A DNA stretch of 5,525 nucleotides. Origin: Flavobacteriales bacterium. GTDB lineage: Bacteria > Bacteroidota > Bacteroidia > Flavobacteriales > Flavobacteriaceae. Below the pieces are notes generated by a model, which was given only the letters and a program-made list of their open reading frames with translations, was not told the origin of the DNA and made no database searches. The stretch spans positions 1-5,525 of the forward strand of contig QIIH01000284.1 of assembly GCA_003229235.1 (NCBI GenBank), in the 5' to 3' direction. The translations under genes were made by a program, and so were the position numbers. This document shows, in pieces, positions 1 to 5,525 of this stretch (within the stretch, counting starts at the first letter, position 1; each line of letters opens with the position of its first letter).

Positions 1-346
1 TGGTCCATTCGTATTTTTGATCTGTGTATTTTCGCCCTTTTCTTACGTTAACAGACATCCCGATAGAATGCAGGACAAAATCTAGTTTACCACCAAGAAT
101 CTCGACAGACTGGCTCACTAAATTTTCTAAATCTTCGATGCTTGTTGCGTCTGCTGGGATTATCTGAGAGCCTGTTTGCTCTGCTAACTTGTTAATCTCA
201 CCCATGCGCATGGCAATTGGTGCATTGGTTAATACAAATTGGCCGCCTTCTTCGTGAACGCGTTCGGCGGTTTTCCATGCAATCGACTTGCTGTCTAAAG
301 CGCCAAAAATGATTCCTTTTTTTCCTTTGAGTAAATTATACGACAT
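1..346 (-). CDS. fabI: Enoyl-[acyl-carrier-protein] reductase, N-terminal part (runs off the left edge)
   Basis: The product reduces the trans-2-enoyl-ACP double bond with NAD(P)H, the last step of each type II fatty-acid elongation cycle, in the cytoplasm. Only residues 1-115 are in the window; full family members have about 260-270, so the catalytic Tyr-x6-Lys lies outside. What is visible fits the FabI branch of the short-chain dehydrogenases. A nucleotide-binding loop G15-A-L-D-S-K-S-I-A23 matches the G-x5-S-x-A form of FabI, Asp66 sits where the cofactor adenine is bound, and HSIG at 93-96 ends beta-strand 4. The segment around residues 31-50 (EEGGQFVLTNAPIAMRMGEI) is, from memory, almost unchanged among Flavobacteriia homologues. 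The ATG at 346-344 gives the usual MSYNLLKGKKGI start. It follows recN by 29 nt, so co-transcription is likely, although a separate promoter is possible; that gap shows no convincing one. Confidence 0.93.
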   Translation of the reverse strand, partial: MSYNLLKGKKGIIFGALDSKSIAWKTAERVHEEGGQFVLTNAPIAMRMGEINKLAEQTGSQIIPADATSIEDLENLVSQSVEILGGKLDFVLHSIGMSVNVRKGRKYTDQKYEWT

Positions 347-375
347 AGTGAGTTTATTTCTAATTGTAAAGTTAG

Positions 376-2028
376 TTAATTCAATAATTCCTTCGCATGA
401 TTAATTGCAGATTCGGATAGTTTTTGCCCGCCCAACATTTGTGCTATTTCTACGATTCGTTCTTCTTGGTTCAATCTAGCTATTTTTGTAGAGGCTGTAT
501 CGCCCTGAACTTCTTTATAAACCTTAAATTGAACATATCCTTTTGCCGCTACCTGCGGCAGATGCGTAATGCAGACAACCTGCATCGATCTTCCCATTTG
601 TTGCATTACATCTCCCATTTTATTGGCGATACTTCCCGATACCCCAGTATCGATTTCGTCGAATATTAAAGTAGGCAGGCTAATGTTTTTAGCCAAAAGC
701 GATTTTATTGCTAGCATCACTCTACTTAGTTCTCCTCCAGAGGCTCCCTTTTTAAGGGCAATTGGCGATACTCCCCTATTAGCAGAAAATAATATTTCGA
801 GCTTGCCTTTTCCGTAAATGCTGTAATCTTCACTTTCTGTAAGAGAAAACAAAAATTGTGAGTCAGGAATTTCGAGCTGCCTTAATACTGCCACTATTCC
901 TTCTTGTATCATCGGTATTTTTGACTTTCTGTTTTTATGCAATTTGGCGGCAACAATATCTAATTGATCGGTTGCATTTTGAAGCTCGTCTTTTGCCGCT
1001 AACACCAAGCTATCATTATCTGTAGCCAATTGTACTTTTTGAGTGAGATCTTTTTCTATTTCAATTAGCTCAGACACATCTAGCACGGCGTGTTTTCGCT
1101 TTAAATCGTACAATTTTTGAGAGCGCTGTTCTAGATGTTTCAACCGAGCAGGATCGTGTTCTAAACCTTCGATAGATTCATAAATCTCTTGTTGAACATC
1201 ACTTAGTTCGATCTGCAAACTGTGAGCTCTTTCTGATAAGGATTCAAAAACTGGACTAACATTGGCTATAGGGCTCAACGTATGGTTTAAGGCTCTAAGT
1301 TTATCACCAATACCATGATCCTGCTCACTCAGGAGTGCATGTGCCTCACCAAGTCCTAGCTCTAACTGCTCGACATTTGATAAAGTAGAAAGCTCTTCTT
1401 CTATAGCAGTTTCGTTAGTTTGATCTAGCGATATTTCATTTAATTCGTCTAATAAAAACGTGTTGTAATCAAGCTCTTTAAGAGCCGCGGCTTGCCCGTC
1501 TAATAACTTCTGAAATGCAGCCTGAGCCGCAATCCAAGCATTTCTCTTTTCTTGATATTCGGTTAGCTCTGTTCTTGTTTGTGCCAACGCATCTAGGATG
1601 TAGTATCCAAAATTTCCTTGGCCTAAGCTTAAAGTTTGATGCTGGCTGTGCACATCAATTAAAACCTCACCTAGAGCCAAAAGCACCCCTAGGTTTACTG
1701 GTGTATCATTAACAAAGGCTCGTGATTTCCCAGAAGGCAATAACTCTCTTCTAATTATGGTTTGCTCATCAAAATCTAAGTCGTGTTCTTTAAAAAAAGC
1801 ACCTAACCTATAGTTAGCAATATCAAAATGCCCTTCGATTATACATTTTATGCTTTGATCTTTTGCTGCATCTAGTTGAGCACGACTCCCTAACAACAAG
1901 CCTAAGGCTCCCAAAATAATCGATTTTCCGGCGCCTGTTTGACCAGTTATCATGTTTAGGTTCGCTTCTAAATCGACTTTAATATCGTCGATAAGCGCAT
2001 AATTTTTTATAGAAAGTGATTGTAACAA
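376..2028 (-). CDS. recN: DNA repair protein RecN (SMC-like ATPase)
   Basis: RecN is a cytoplasmic SMC-like ATPase that acts early in recombinational repair of double-strand breaks. The 550-residue length is normal for the family. Visible parts are Walker A GQTGAGKS at 29-36, a conserved HSQHQ motif at 127-131, a long charged helical middle (about 150-365) expected to form the coiled coil, the ABC signature GASGGELSR at 428-436, Walker B with LIFDEIDTG at 454-462, and the switch histidine in THLPQ at 488-492. The first codon is TTG at 2028-2026. No ATG or GTG occurs in frame between it and an upstream stop, and translating from TTG gives M-L-Q-S-L-S-I-K-N-Y-A-L-I, which matches the usual RecN amino terminus. 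Walker A has Gln30 where RecN usually has Glu. I saw no LexA-type box upstream, so SOS control is not supported. The gene lies 62 nt after porD. Confidence 0.96.
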   Translation of the reverse strand: MLQSLSIKNYALIDDIKVDLEANLNMITGQTGAGKSIILGALGLLLGSRAQLDAAKDQSIKCIIEGHFDIANYRLGAFFKEHDLDFDEQTIIRRELLPSGKSRAFVNDTPVNLGVLLALGEVLIDVHSQHQTLSLGQGNFGYYILDALAQTRTELTEYQEKRNAWIAAQAAFQKLLDGQAAALKELDYNTFLLDELNEISLDQTNETAIEEELSTLSNVEQLELGLGEAHALLSEQDHGIGDKLRALNHTLSPIANVSPVFESLSERAHSLQIELSDVQQEIYESIEGLEHDPARLKHLEQRSQKLYDLKRKHAVLDVSELIEIEKDLTQKVQLATDNDSLVLAAKDELQNATDQLDIVAAKLHKNRKSKIPMIQEGIVAVLRQLEIPDSQFLFSLTESEDYSIYGKGKLEILFSANRGVSPIALKKGASGGELSRVMLAIKSLLAKNISLPTLIFDEIDTGVSGSIANKMGDVMQQMGRSMQVVCITHLPQVAAKGYVQFKVYKEVQGDTASTKIARLNQEERIVEIAQMLGGQKLSESAINHAKELLN

Positions 2029-2090
2029 CCCTAGCGATTTAGCCCGGTTAAGATAACAAGAGTTGTCAAAAAAACCGAACGGAACTTAGA
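2029..2090 (-). other. Spacer between porD and recN
   Basis: These 62 nt separate the porD stop from the recN TTG start and are the longest gap inside the gene cluster. On the transcribed strand the spacer contains the short palindrome CCGTTCGG followed by seven T, then TTGACA, but neither forms a convincing terminator or Bacteroidota promoter. I found no TAnnTTTG element. A weak internal promoter or an RNA processing site cannot be excluded. Confidence 0.4.
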
Positions 2091-2978
2091 TTAATAACGA
2101 ACTTTTTCCCAACTACTTCTTTTTGTTGGCGCCATTCGATTTAAATCTTCCATCAATTTGGCGATATCTATACTTGGCCCACCACTAAATGCAGCACTTA
2201 TCTCTGCTTCTTTTGCATCAAAGAAAGTTCTTAACAAGAAAGAGTTTGGGCGCCTATCATTTATAGTCCTTAGCTTACTAATGCTTGCCGCCATGGCCTC
2301 CTTTGCTTCTTTTGGGTTTTCACTCATTCGATCAATACCAAGACGATGATATTGATACATTACATTGTGAAATTCGTTGTAAATGTTAGAAAGTAAGGCA
2401 TCATTATAGCGAAAACGTGATTGAACTCCATCGGTAGACTTCCATCCTACAGAATTACTTGAAGCTGCTGTGTTTACGATTTGTTTAGCAATCTCAAAAT
2501 AGGATTCTCCTCCACCCTCTTCAAACGTATCTGCATCTAAACCTATCATAGTATATATATGAAAGACAATGACAGAAATTAGGTTAGAATCGAACGAGTT
2601 AGGATTAAAGTTTAACGGCTGAAACTCTACATACTTAAATGCAAATTGCTGGTCGTTGTAGTTATACACTGGCGAGGAATACGTAGAACCATATGCAGGA
2701 CGGGACGATAGTATTTGTAGCGTAGCAACAAAATTGTCGCCGTCGTAGTTGGATACATTAATAACCATATCGCAATTAATACGTTCTTGAGTGGCCATGG
2801 ACATATTGGTCCATTGAGTTTCGTTAATAAACTCTTGGAGTTGGGTTTCGAGTGTTTTAAAAATCTGTTGATCTGCTCTTGCCGTTTGTTCGGCATTTAC
2901 AGTTACAGTGCAGCGTAACTCCTGCGCTAAAGAAGTTCCAACAATTAAAAATGTCAATAAAGTAAATAATTTACGCAT
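2091..2978 (-). CDS. porD: DUF4835 family protein, type IX secretion protein PorD
   Basis: This 295-residue exported protein belongs to the DUF4835 family, found in Bacteroidota and annotated as the type IX secretion protein PorD. Its molecular role is not well defined; it is assumed to help build or run the machine that carries CTD-tagged proteins across the outer membrane and supports gliding. A signal peptide is clear: M-R-K, a hydrophobic run at 4-14, and a probable signal peptidase I site after Ala18 (SLA/QE). There is no lipobox, so a soluble periplasmic protein is expected. Two cysteines, Cys23 and Cys69 (ERINC), are the likely disulfide pair. Family-typical segments are SSRPAYGSTYSSPVYN near 91-106, EFQPLNFNPNSFDSNL near 118-133, IGLDADTF near 145-152, YQYHRLGIDRMSEN, and the C-terminal SGGPSIDIAKLMEDLNRMAPT. 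The start codon overlaps the end of coaBC by 8 nt, which suggests translational coupling. Family assignment is firm; the PorD name rests on current family naming. Confidence 0.87.
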   Translation of the reverse strand: MRKLFTLLTFLIVGTSLAQELRCTVTVNAEQTARADQQIFKTLETQLQEFINETQWTNMSMATQERINCDMVINVSNYDGDNFVATLQILSSRPAYGSTYSSPVYNYNDQQFAFKYVEFQPLNFNPNSFDSNLISVIVFHIYTMIGLDADTFEEGGGESYFEIAKQIVNTAASSNSVGWKSTDGVQSRFRYNDALLSNIYNEFHNVMYQYHRLGIDRMSENPKEAKEAMAASISKLRTINDRRPNSFLLRTFFDAKEAEISAAFSGGPSIDIAKLMEDLNRMAPTKRSSWEKVRY

Positions 2979-4182
2979 GAGTATTTTGTATAATATGTGC
3001 TATAATATCTTGAGCTACTGCCGATTTGTCCTTCACTTTAAACGGGATTACTTCATTTTTAGCGGTAATCAACGTCACTTTGTTTGTTCTGGTTTTAAAA
3101 CCTGCACCTTTATCTCTTAGCGAATTTAGAACAATTAAGTCTAAATTCTTTTTGACTAGCTTCTTTTTTGCATTTTCTAGTTCGTTTTGCGTTTCTAAAG
3201 CAAAGCCCACTAGGAATTGTTGCTTTTTGATAGCCCCAATAGATGCCAATATATCTTGGGTTTTCTCTAAGTCAATAGTTAACGTACTATCGTGCTTTTT
3301 TATTTTTTCGTCGGCAACAAATTTTGGTCTGTAATCTGCAACTGCGGCAGCAAAAATCGCGATGTGGCACGCTTCAAATTCTTTGTGAACAGCCTTGTAC
3401 ATTTGAGCTGCGCTGGTAACATGAACCTCACGAATCGCCAATTGTTGTGTATTAAAATGGGTTGGTCCAGTTATCAAAATAACTTGTGCGCCATAAGACG
3501 CTGCAACTTTGGCCAGCTCAAACCCCATTCTTCCACTCGAATGATTGCCAATGAATCTAACAGGATCGATAGCCTCATAGGTTGGGCCAGCAGTAATTAG
3601 AACTTTTTTGCCAGATAATGGCAAACCCGCACTAAGGTGATCCTCTATAAAAGTGAGGATTTCCTCTGGCTCTGCCATACGGCCTTGACCCACTAAGCCG
3701 CTTGCCAACTCGCCATGCGCTGCTGGTATTTGTACATTATTGGCTTTTGCCAGAGCATCAAATGACTTTTGCGTAGTGGGATGCTCATACATATCCAAAT
3801 CCATTGCCGGCGCGTAGTAAACAGAACATTTAGCAGATAGATAAATCGCTAAAAGCAAATTATCGCAAACACCATTAGCCATTTTTGCCATAGTGTTGGC
3901 AGTAGCTGGTGCTATTAAAAAAACATCAGCCCAAAGGGCTAATTCTACATGATTGTTCCAAGAGGCATTTTCGTCTTCTTCGTTGGTGAAAGACGAGTGG
4001 ACTTCATTTTTAGAGAGTGTCGAAAGCGTTAAAGGTGTGATAAAATTTTTGGCCGCTGGTGTCATTACGACTTTTACCTGCGCTCCGGCTTTTATCAATA
4101 AACGAACTAGCGTAGCAGATTTATAGGCAGCAATACCGGCTGTGATGCCCAGTAGTACTTTTTTACCGCTAAGTATAGACAT
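2971..4182 (-). CDS. coaBC: Bifunctional phosphopantothenoylcysteine decarboxylase / phosphopantothenate-cysteine ligase
   Basis: CoaBC carries out two consecutive steps of coenzyme A synthesis: CoaB joins cysteine to 4'-phosphopantothenate using CTP, and the flavin enzyme CoaC decarboxylates the product to 4'-phosphopantetheine. The 403-residue length is normal for the fusion. The CoaC half (about 1-185) has the FMN-binding GITAGIAAYKS at 12-22, the catalytic His78 (NNHVEL) and APATANTMAKMANG at 91-104. The CoaB half (about 188-403) has AGPTYEAIDPVRFIGNHSSG at 198-217, with Asn213 as the likely equivalent of E. coli Asn210, then AAAVADYRP at 278-286, KIKK at 293-296 and GFALET at 326-331. 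Two CoaC positions are unusual. The PxMN motif reads P125-A-M-D128, and the cysteine of the ACG substrate clamp is Ser161 (LASG). Both look like a Bacteroidota form rather than decay, since the rest is intact. The ATG at 4182-4180 lies 9 nt after the omega subunit gene, and the stop codon overlaps the porD start. Confidence 0.97.
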   Translation of the reverse strand: MSILSGKKVLLGITAGIAAYKSATLVRLLIKAGAQVKVVMTPAAKNFITPLTLSTLSKNEVHSSFTNEEDENASWNNHVELALWADVFLIAPATANTMAKMANGVCDNLLLAIYLSAKCSVYYAPAMDLDMYEHPTTQKSFDALAKANNVQIPAAHGELASGLVGQGRMAEPEEILTFIEDHLSAGLPLSGKKVLITAGPTYEAIDPVRFIGNHSSGRMGFELAKVAASYGAQVILITGPTHFNTQQLAIREVHVTSAAQMYKAVHKEFEACHIAIFAAAVADYRPKFVADEKIKKHDSTLTIDLEKTQDILASIGAIKKQQFLVGFALETQNELENAKKKLVKKNLDLIVLNSLRDKGAGFKTRTNKVTLITAKNEVIPFKVKDKSAVAQDIIAHIIQNTHA

Positions 4183-4191
4183 GTTTTAATT

Positions 4192-4524
4192 TTACACCTC
4201 TGTATTGTCCTGGGTGTTACGGTAGTAGATTTTATCTTCTAACCATTCTTGGACAGCCAAGGCATGAGGTTTTGGAAGTTTTTCGTAAAACTTAGATACT
4301 TCAATCTGCTCTTTATTTTCAAAAATCTCTTCTAAAGAATCGTTGTATGTAGCGAACTCGTCAAGTTTTTCTAACAACTCCTTTTTTATTTCTGAATTGA
4401 TTTGCCCAGCGCGTTTCGAAATGATCGAAATCGCTTCGTAAATGTTACTGGTTGGCGCATCAATCAAGTTTTTGTCGATTGTTGTTGTGTTAATAGGTGC
4501 GTCTAACTTCTTTAAATTCATCAT
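4192..4524 (-). CDS. rpoZ: DNA-directed RNA polymerase omega subunit, Bacteroidota Rpb6-like type
   Basis: This 110-residue protein is the omega subunit of RNA polymerase, which clamps the beta' C-terminus and helps core assembly. The Rpb6/omega signature is N27-I-Y-E-A-I-S-I-I-S-K-R-A-G-Q-I42, where the K-R-A-x-Q-I core corresponds to the R-A-R-Q-I of other omegas. The Bacteroidota form adds the extension seen here, with EFATYNDSLEEIFENKEQIEVSKFYEKLPKP at about 56-86, which I recognise from flavobacterial homologues often labelled RNA polymerase Rpb6. Two adjacent ATG codons (4524-4522 and 4521-4519) could start it; homologues begin M-[DN]-L-K-K, so the second is at least as likely, a difference of one residue. 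The first ATG is only 2 nt after the bamD stop, and coaBC follows 9 nt after its own stop. Joint transcription with both neighbours is therefore very likely. Confidence 0.92.
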   Translation of the reverse strand: MMNLKKLDAPINTTTIDKNLIDAPTSNIYEAISIISKRAGQINSEIKKELLEKLDEFATYNDSLEEIFENKEQIEVSKFYEKLPKPHALAVQEWLEDKIYYRNTQDNTEV

Positions 4525-4526
4525 AA

Positions 4527-5351
4527 CTAAGTTCCTTTCTCTGATTGTATTTTTGAAATTCGGGCTTCGATATTTGCTAAGACCTCGTCTGCCTCAGCTT
4601 TATATTCCGAATCCGAAAAGTATTTATTAAAACTGTCGTAGTACCCTCTTGCCTCCTCCATGCGCTCTACTACAAGGGTATCAAAACTATTATCTGCAAA
4701 TTTATAACTAGACAATAGTCGCAAATAAAAAATTTCTGCACGATAATCACTACCTGGATACTCCAAAATAAAATTATCGAATGCAGCGATAGCCGGTTTA
4801 AAATCTTCTCTGTTGTAATACTGCTTAGCTATCTCGAAGGCTTTACGTTCTAGTTTCCCGTTAAGCTCTGCTACTAATAGATTGGCTTCGGCAGTGTACT
4901 CCGAATCGGGATAGGTATCGATAAATATTTGCAATTTTTCTAGACCTGTATAGGTTTCTTTTTGGTCCAGAGAGAACCTAGGAGAAAGCTCATAATAACT
5001 TTTAGCACCTTTAAAAGAAGCTTCTATAATTCTGTCGCTATTTGGATAACTTCTTGCAAATCGCTCAAATTGATACCCTGACAAGTAAAAGTCTTCTAAC
5101 TGAAAATAAGTATCCGAATAAAAGAACATGAGACGTTCCGCTTGAGGTTTCCCTCTGTAATAAGGAACGATGTCTTCCATTAACTTTAATGCCTTTTTGT
5201 ATTTACCAACTTGATAAAGCGAATCGGACATAGTAAATTTAAGAGCAGCGTCTTCACTCTTGAGAGCCTTCTGATATGTGCTACAAGCAGTAGTTAGCAC
5301 TAAGGCTATCAGTGCAATTAATATGATATGTGTGTTTTTAAAAAACATCAT
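4527..5351 (-). CDS. bamD: Outer membrane protein assembly factor BamD (TPR lipoprotein)
   Basis: BamD is the lipoprotein partner of BamA in the complex that inserts beta-barrel proteins into the outer membrane, acting from the periplasmic face. The 274-residue product has a hydrophobic signal at about 8-19 and a lipobox T-T-A-C23; Cys23 would be lipidated. The mature part is almost all helical and built from tetratricopeptide-like repeats. A recurring Y-P-x-S turn, usually followed within a few residues by E-A, marks repeat boundaries at 102-105, 147-150 and 198-201, with a degenerate copy F-S-D-S at 245-248. This spacing and the total length fit the BamD/YfiO family of Bacteroidota. Two ATG codons stand in tandem (5351-5349 and 5348-5346), giving M-M-F-F-K-N; I keep the first. 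It is the first visible gene of the cluster and is followed after 2 nt by the omega subunit gene. A promoter-like TAATTTTG sits directly before the start codon. Confidence 0.93.
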   Translation of the reverse strand: MMFFKNTHIILIALIALVLTTACSTYQKALKSEDAALKFTMSDSLYQVGKYKKALKLMEDIVPYYRGKPQAERLMFFYSDTYFQLEDFYLSGYQFERFARSYPNSDRIIEASFKGAKSYYELSPRFSLDQKETYTGLEKLQIFIDTYPDSEYTAEANLLVAELNGKLERKAFEIAKQYYNREDFKPAIAAFDNFILEYPGSDYRAEIFYLRLLSSYKFADNSFDTLVVERMEEARGYYDSFNKYFSDSEYKAEADEVLANIEARISKIQSEKGT

Positions 5352-5352
5352 G

Positions 5353-5360
5353 CAAAATTA
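5353..5360 (-). promoter_or_regulatory. Candidate Bacteroidota -7 promoter element for the bamD cluster
   Basis: On the minus strand TAATTTTG matches the Bacteroidota primary sigma factor -7 consensus TAnnTTTG exactly. One base (C) separates it from the bamD ATG. The -33 element (TTG or TTTG about 19-21 nt further upstream) is weak: that place reads TTTTA, and the nearest TTG is only 12 nt away. If active, transcription would begin at or just after the tandem ATG codons, giving a leaderless or near-leaderless message. Such a short motif can occur by chance in AT-rich DNA. Confidence 0.35.
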
Positions 5361-5396
5361 GTGATTTAATAGCAATTAATAAAACTTTAATCTATC

Positions 5397-5411
5397 AAGT
5401 CATCTTGACTT
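5397..5411. repeat. 15-bp palindrome upstream of bamD
   Basis: AAGTCA-TCT-TGACTT is a perfect 6-bp inverted repeat with a 3-base centre, about 45 nt before the bamD start. On the plus strand it runs into a short T-rich tract, so it could be a weak terminator for rightward transcription, though no plus-strand gene is visible to end there. It could instead be an operator for a dimeric regulator. The stem is short and AT-rich. Confidence 0.35.
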
Positions 5412-5525
5412 TTTCTATTTCCTAAAAAATGACTGAAATCCGTCCATATTTTGTTGCTTTTCTTATGCGTAGCTCTGCTATGCCTTACGAAAAGTGCCTC
5501 ATCTGTACAAATTTCATCTCATTTT

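Larger units (their letters stand above)
5352..5525. other. Non-coding region upstream of bamD
   Basis: These 174 nt, continuing beyond the window, hold no gene I can support. The part nearest bamD (5352-5395) is very AT-rich, as expected of a promoter. The part from about 5440 outward is richer in GC and contains open frames without clear starts. On the minus strand a 43-codon frame without ATG or GTG lies between a TGA at 5521-5519 and a TAA at 5389-5387. On the plus strand a frame from the ATG at 5429 stays open to the window edge (32 codons). None resembles a family I know. The last codons of an upstream gene could lie at the extreme edge, ending at 5519, 5514 or 5487 depending on frame. 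Confidence 0.5.

Noticed and set aside
347..375. TAACTTTA between recN and fabI as a fabI promoter
   Set aside because: It differs from TAnnTTTG at the last base and has no TTG at the expected -33 distance.
2064..2069. TTGACA on the minus strand upstream of recN, as a sigma-70 -35 box
   Set aside because: No suitable -10 follows, and the Bacteroidota primary sigma factor uses TTG / TAnnTTTG elements, which are not found at the right spacing here.
2068..2082. A short palindrome (CCGTTCGG) followed by seven T on the minus strand, as a terminator after porD
   Set aside because: The stem would be only three pairs with a two-base loop, which cannot form a stable hairpin; the T run alone is not evidence of termination.
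2627..2896. An 89-codon minus-strand frame inside porD
   Set aside because: It overlaps porD in a different frame, has low-complexity and improbable protein content, and porD is clearly the conserved reading.
424..4630. Several plus-strand open frames of 60-100 codons across recN, porD, coaBC and the omega subunit/bamD junction
   Set aside because: They lie antisense to well-recognised conserved genes, have no family resemblance, and are explained as shadows of the coding strand.
5390..5518. A 43-codon minus-strand frame upstream of bamD, as a small protein gene
   Set aside because: It contains no ATG, GTG or TTG start codon in frame, so it cannot be called as a gene.
5429..5525. A plus-strand gene starting at the ATG at 5429 and running off the right edge
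   Set aside because: Only 32 codons are visible. The translation resembles no family I know, and an antisense frame over the same bases is also open. It is left as part of the unassigned intergenic region.

Overview
The window looks like a piece of a Bacteroidota chromosome, most likely a marine-type member of the Flavobacteriia. Three things point there: AT-rich DNA, a Rpb6-like omega subunit of the kind found in this phylum, and a DUF4835/PorD protein, a family tied to gliding and type IX secretion in Bacteroidota. I cannot name a genus from sequence alone. I recognise all six genes as members of known families.

Every gene is on the minus strand, so transcription runs from the right end of the window to the left. 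In that order they are bamD (5351-4527), the omega subunit gene rpoZ (4524-4192), coaBC (4182-2971), porD (2978-2091), recN (2028-376) and the first 115 codons of an enoyl-ACP reductase gene, fabI (346 to the window edge). Gaps are 2 and 9 nt, then an 8-nt overlap, then 62 and 29 nt. This packing suggests one operon, perhaps with an extra internal start in the 62-nt gap. I saw no terminator between the genes and no tRNA, rRNA, CRISPR array or insertion sequence.

The only non-coding stretch of any size is the right-hand 174 nt (5352-5525), upstream of bamD. It holds a possible Bacteroidota -7 promoter element touching the bamD start codon, a 15-bp palindrome, and short open frames without start codons that may be remnants of an older gene or repeat.

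The genes serve different housekeeping jobs. BamD and PorD belong to envelope biogenesis (outer-membrane protein assembly and type IX secretion). The omega subunit belongs to RNA polymerase, CoaBC makes 4'-phosphopantetheine for coenzyme A and acyl carrier protein, RecN acts in DNA break repair, and FabI completes each fatty-acid elongation cycle. CoaBC and FabI meet functionally in lipid synthesis. I see no new multi-gene system here. The points worth a second look are the CoaBC active-site substitutions, the TTG start and altered Walker A motif of RecN, and the bamD leader.
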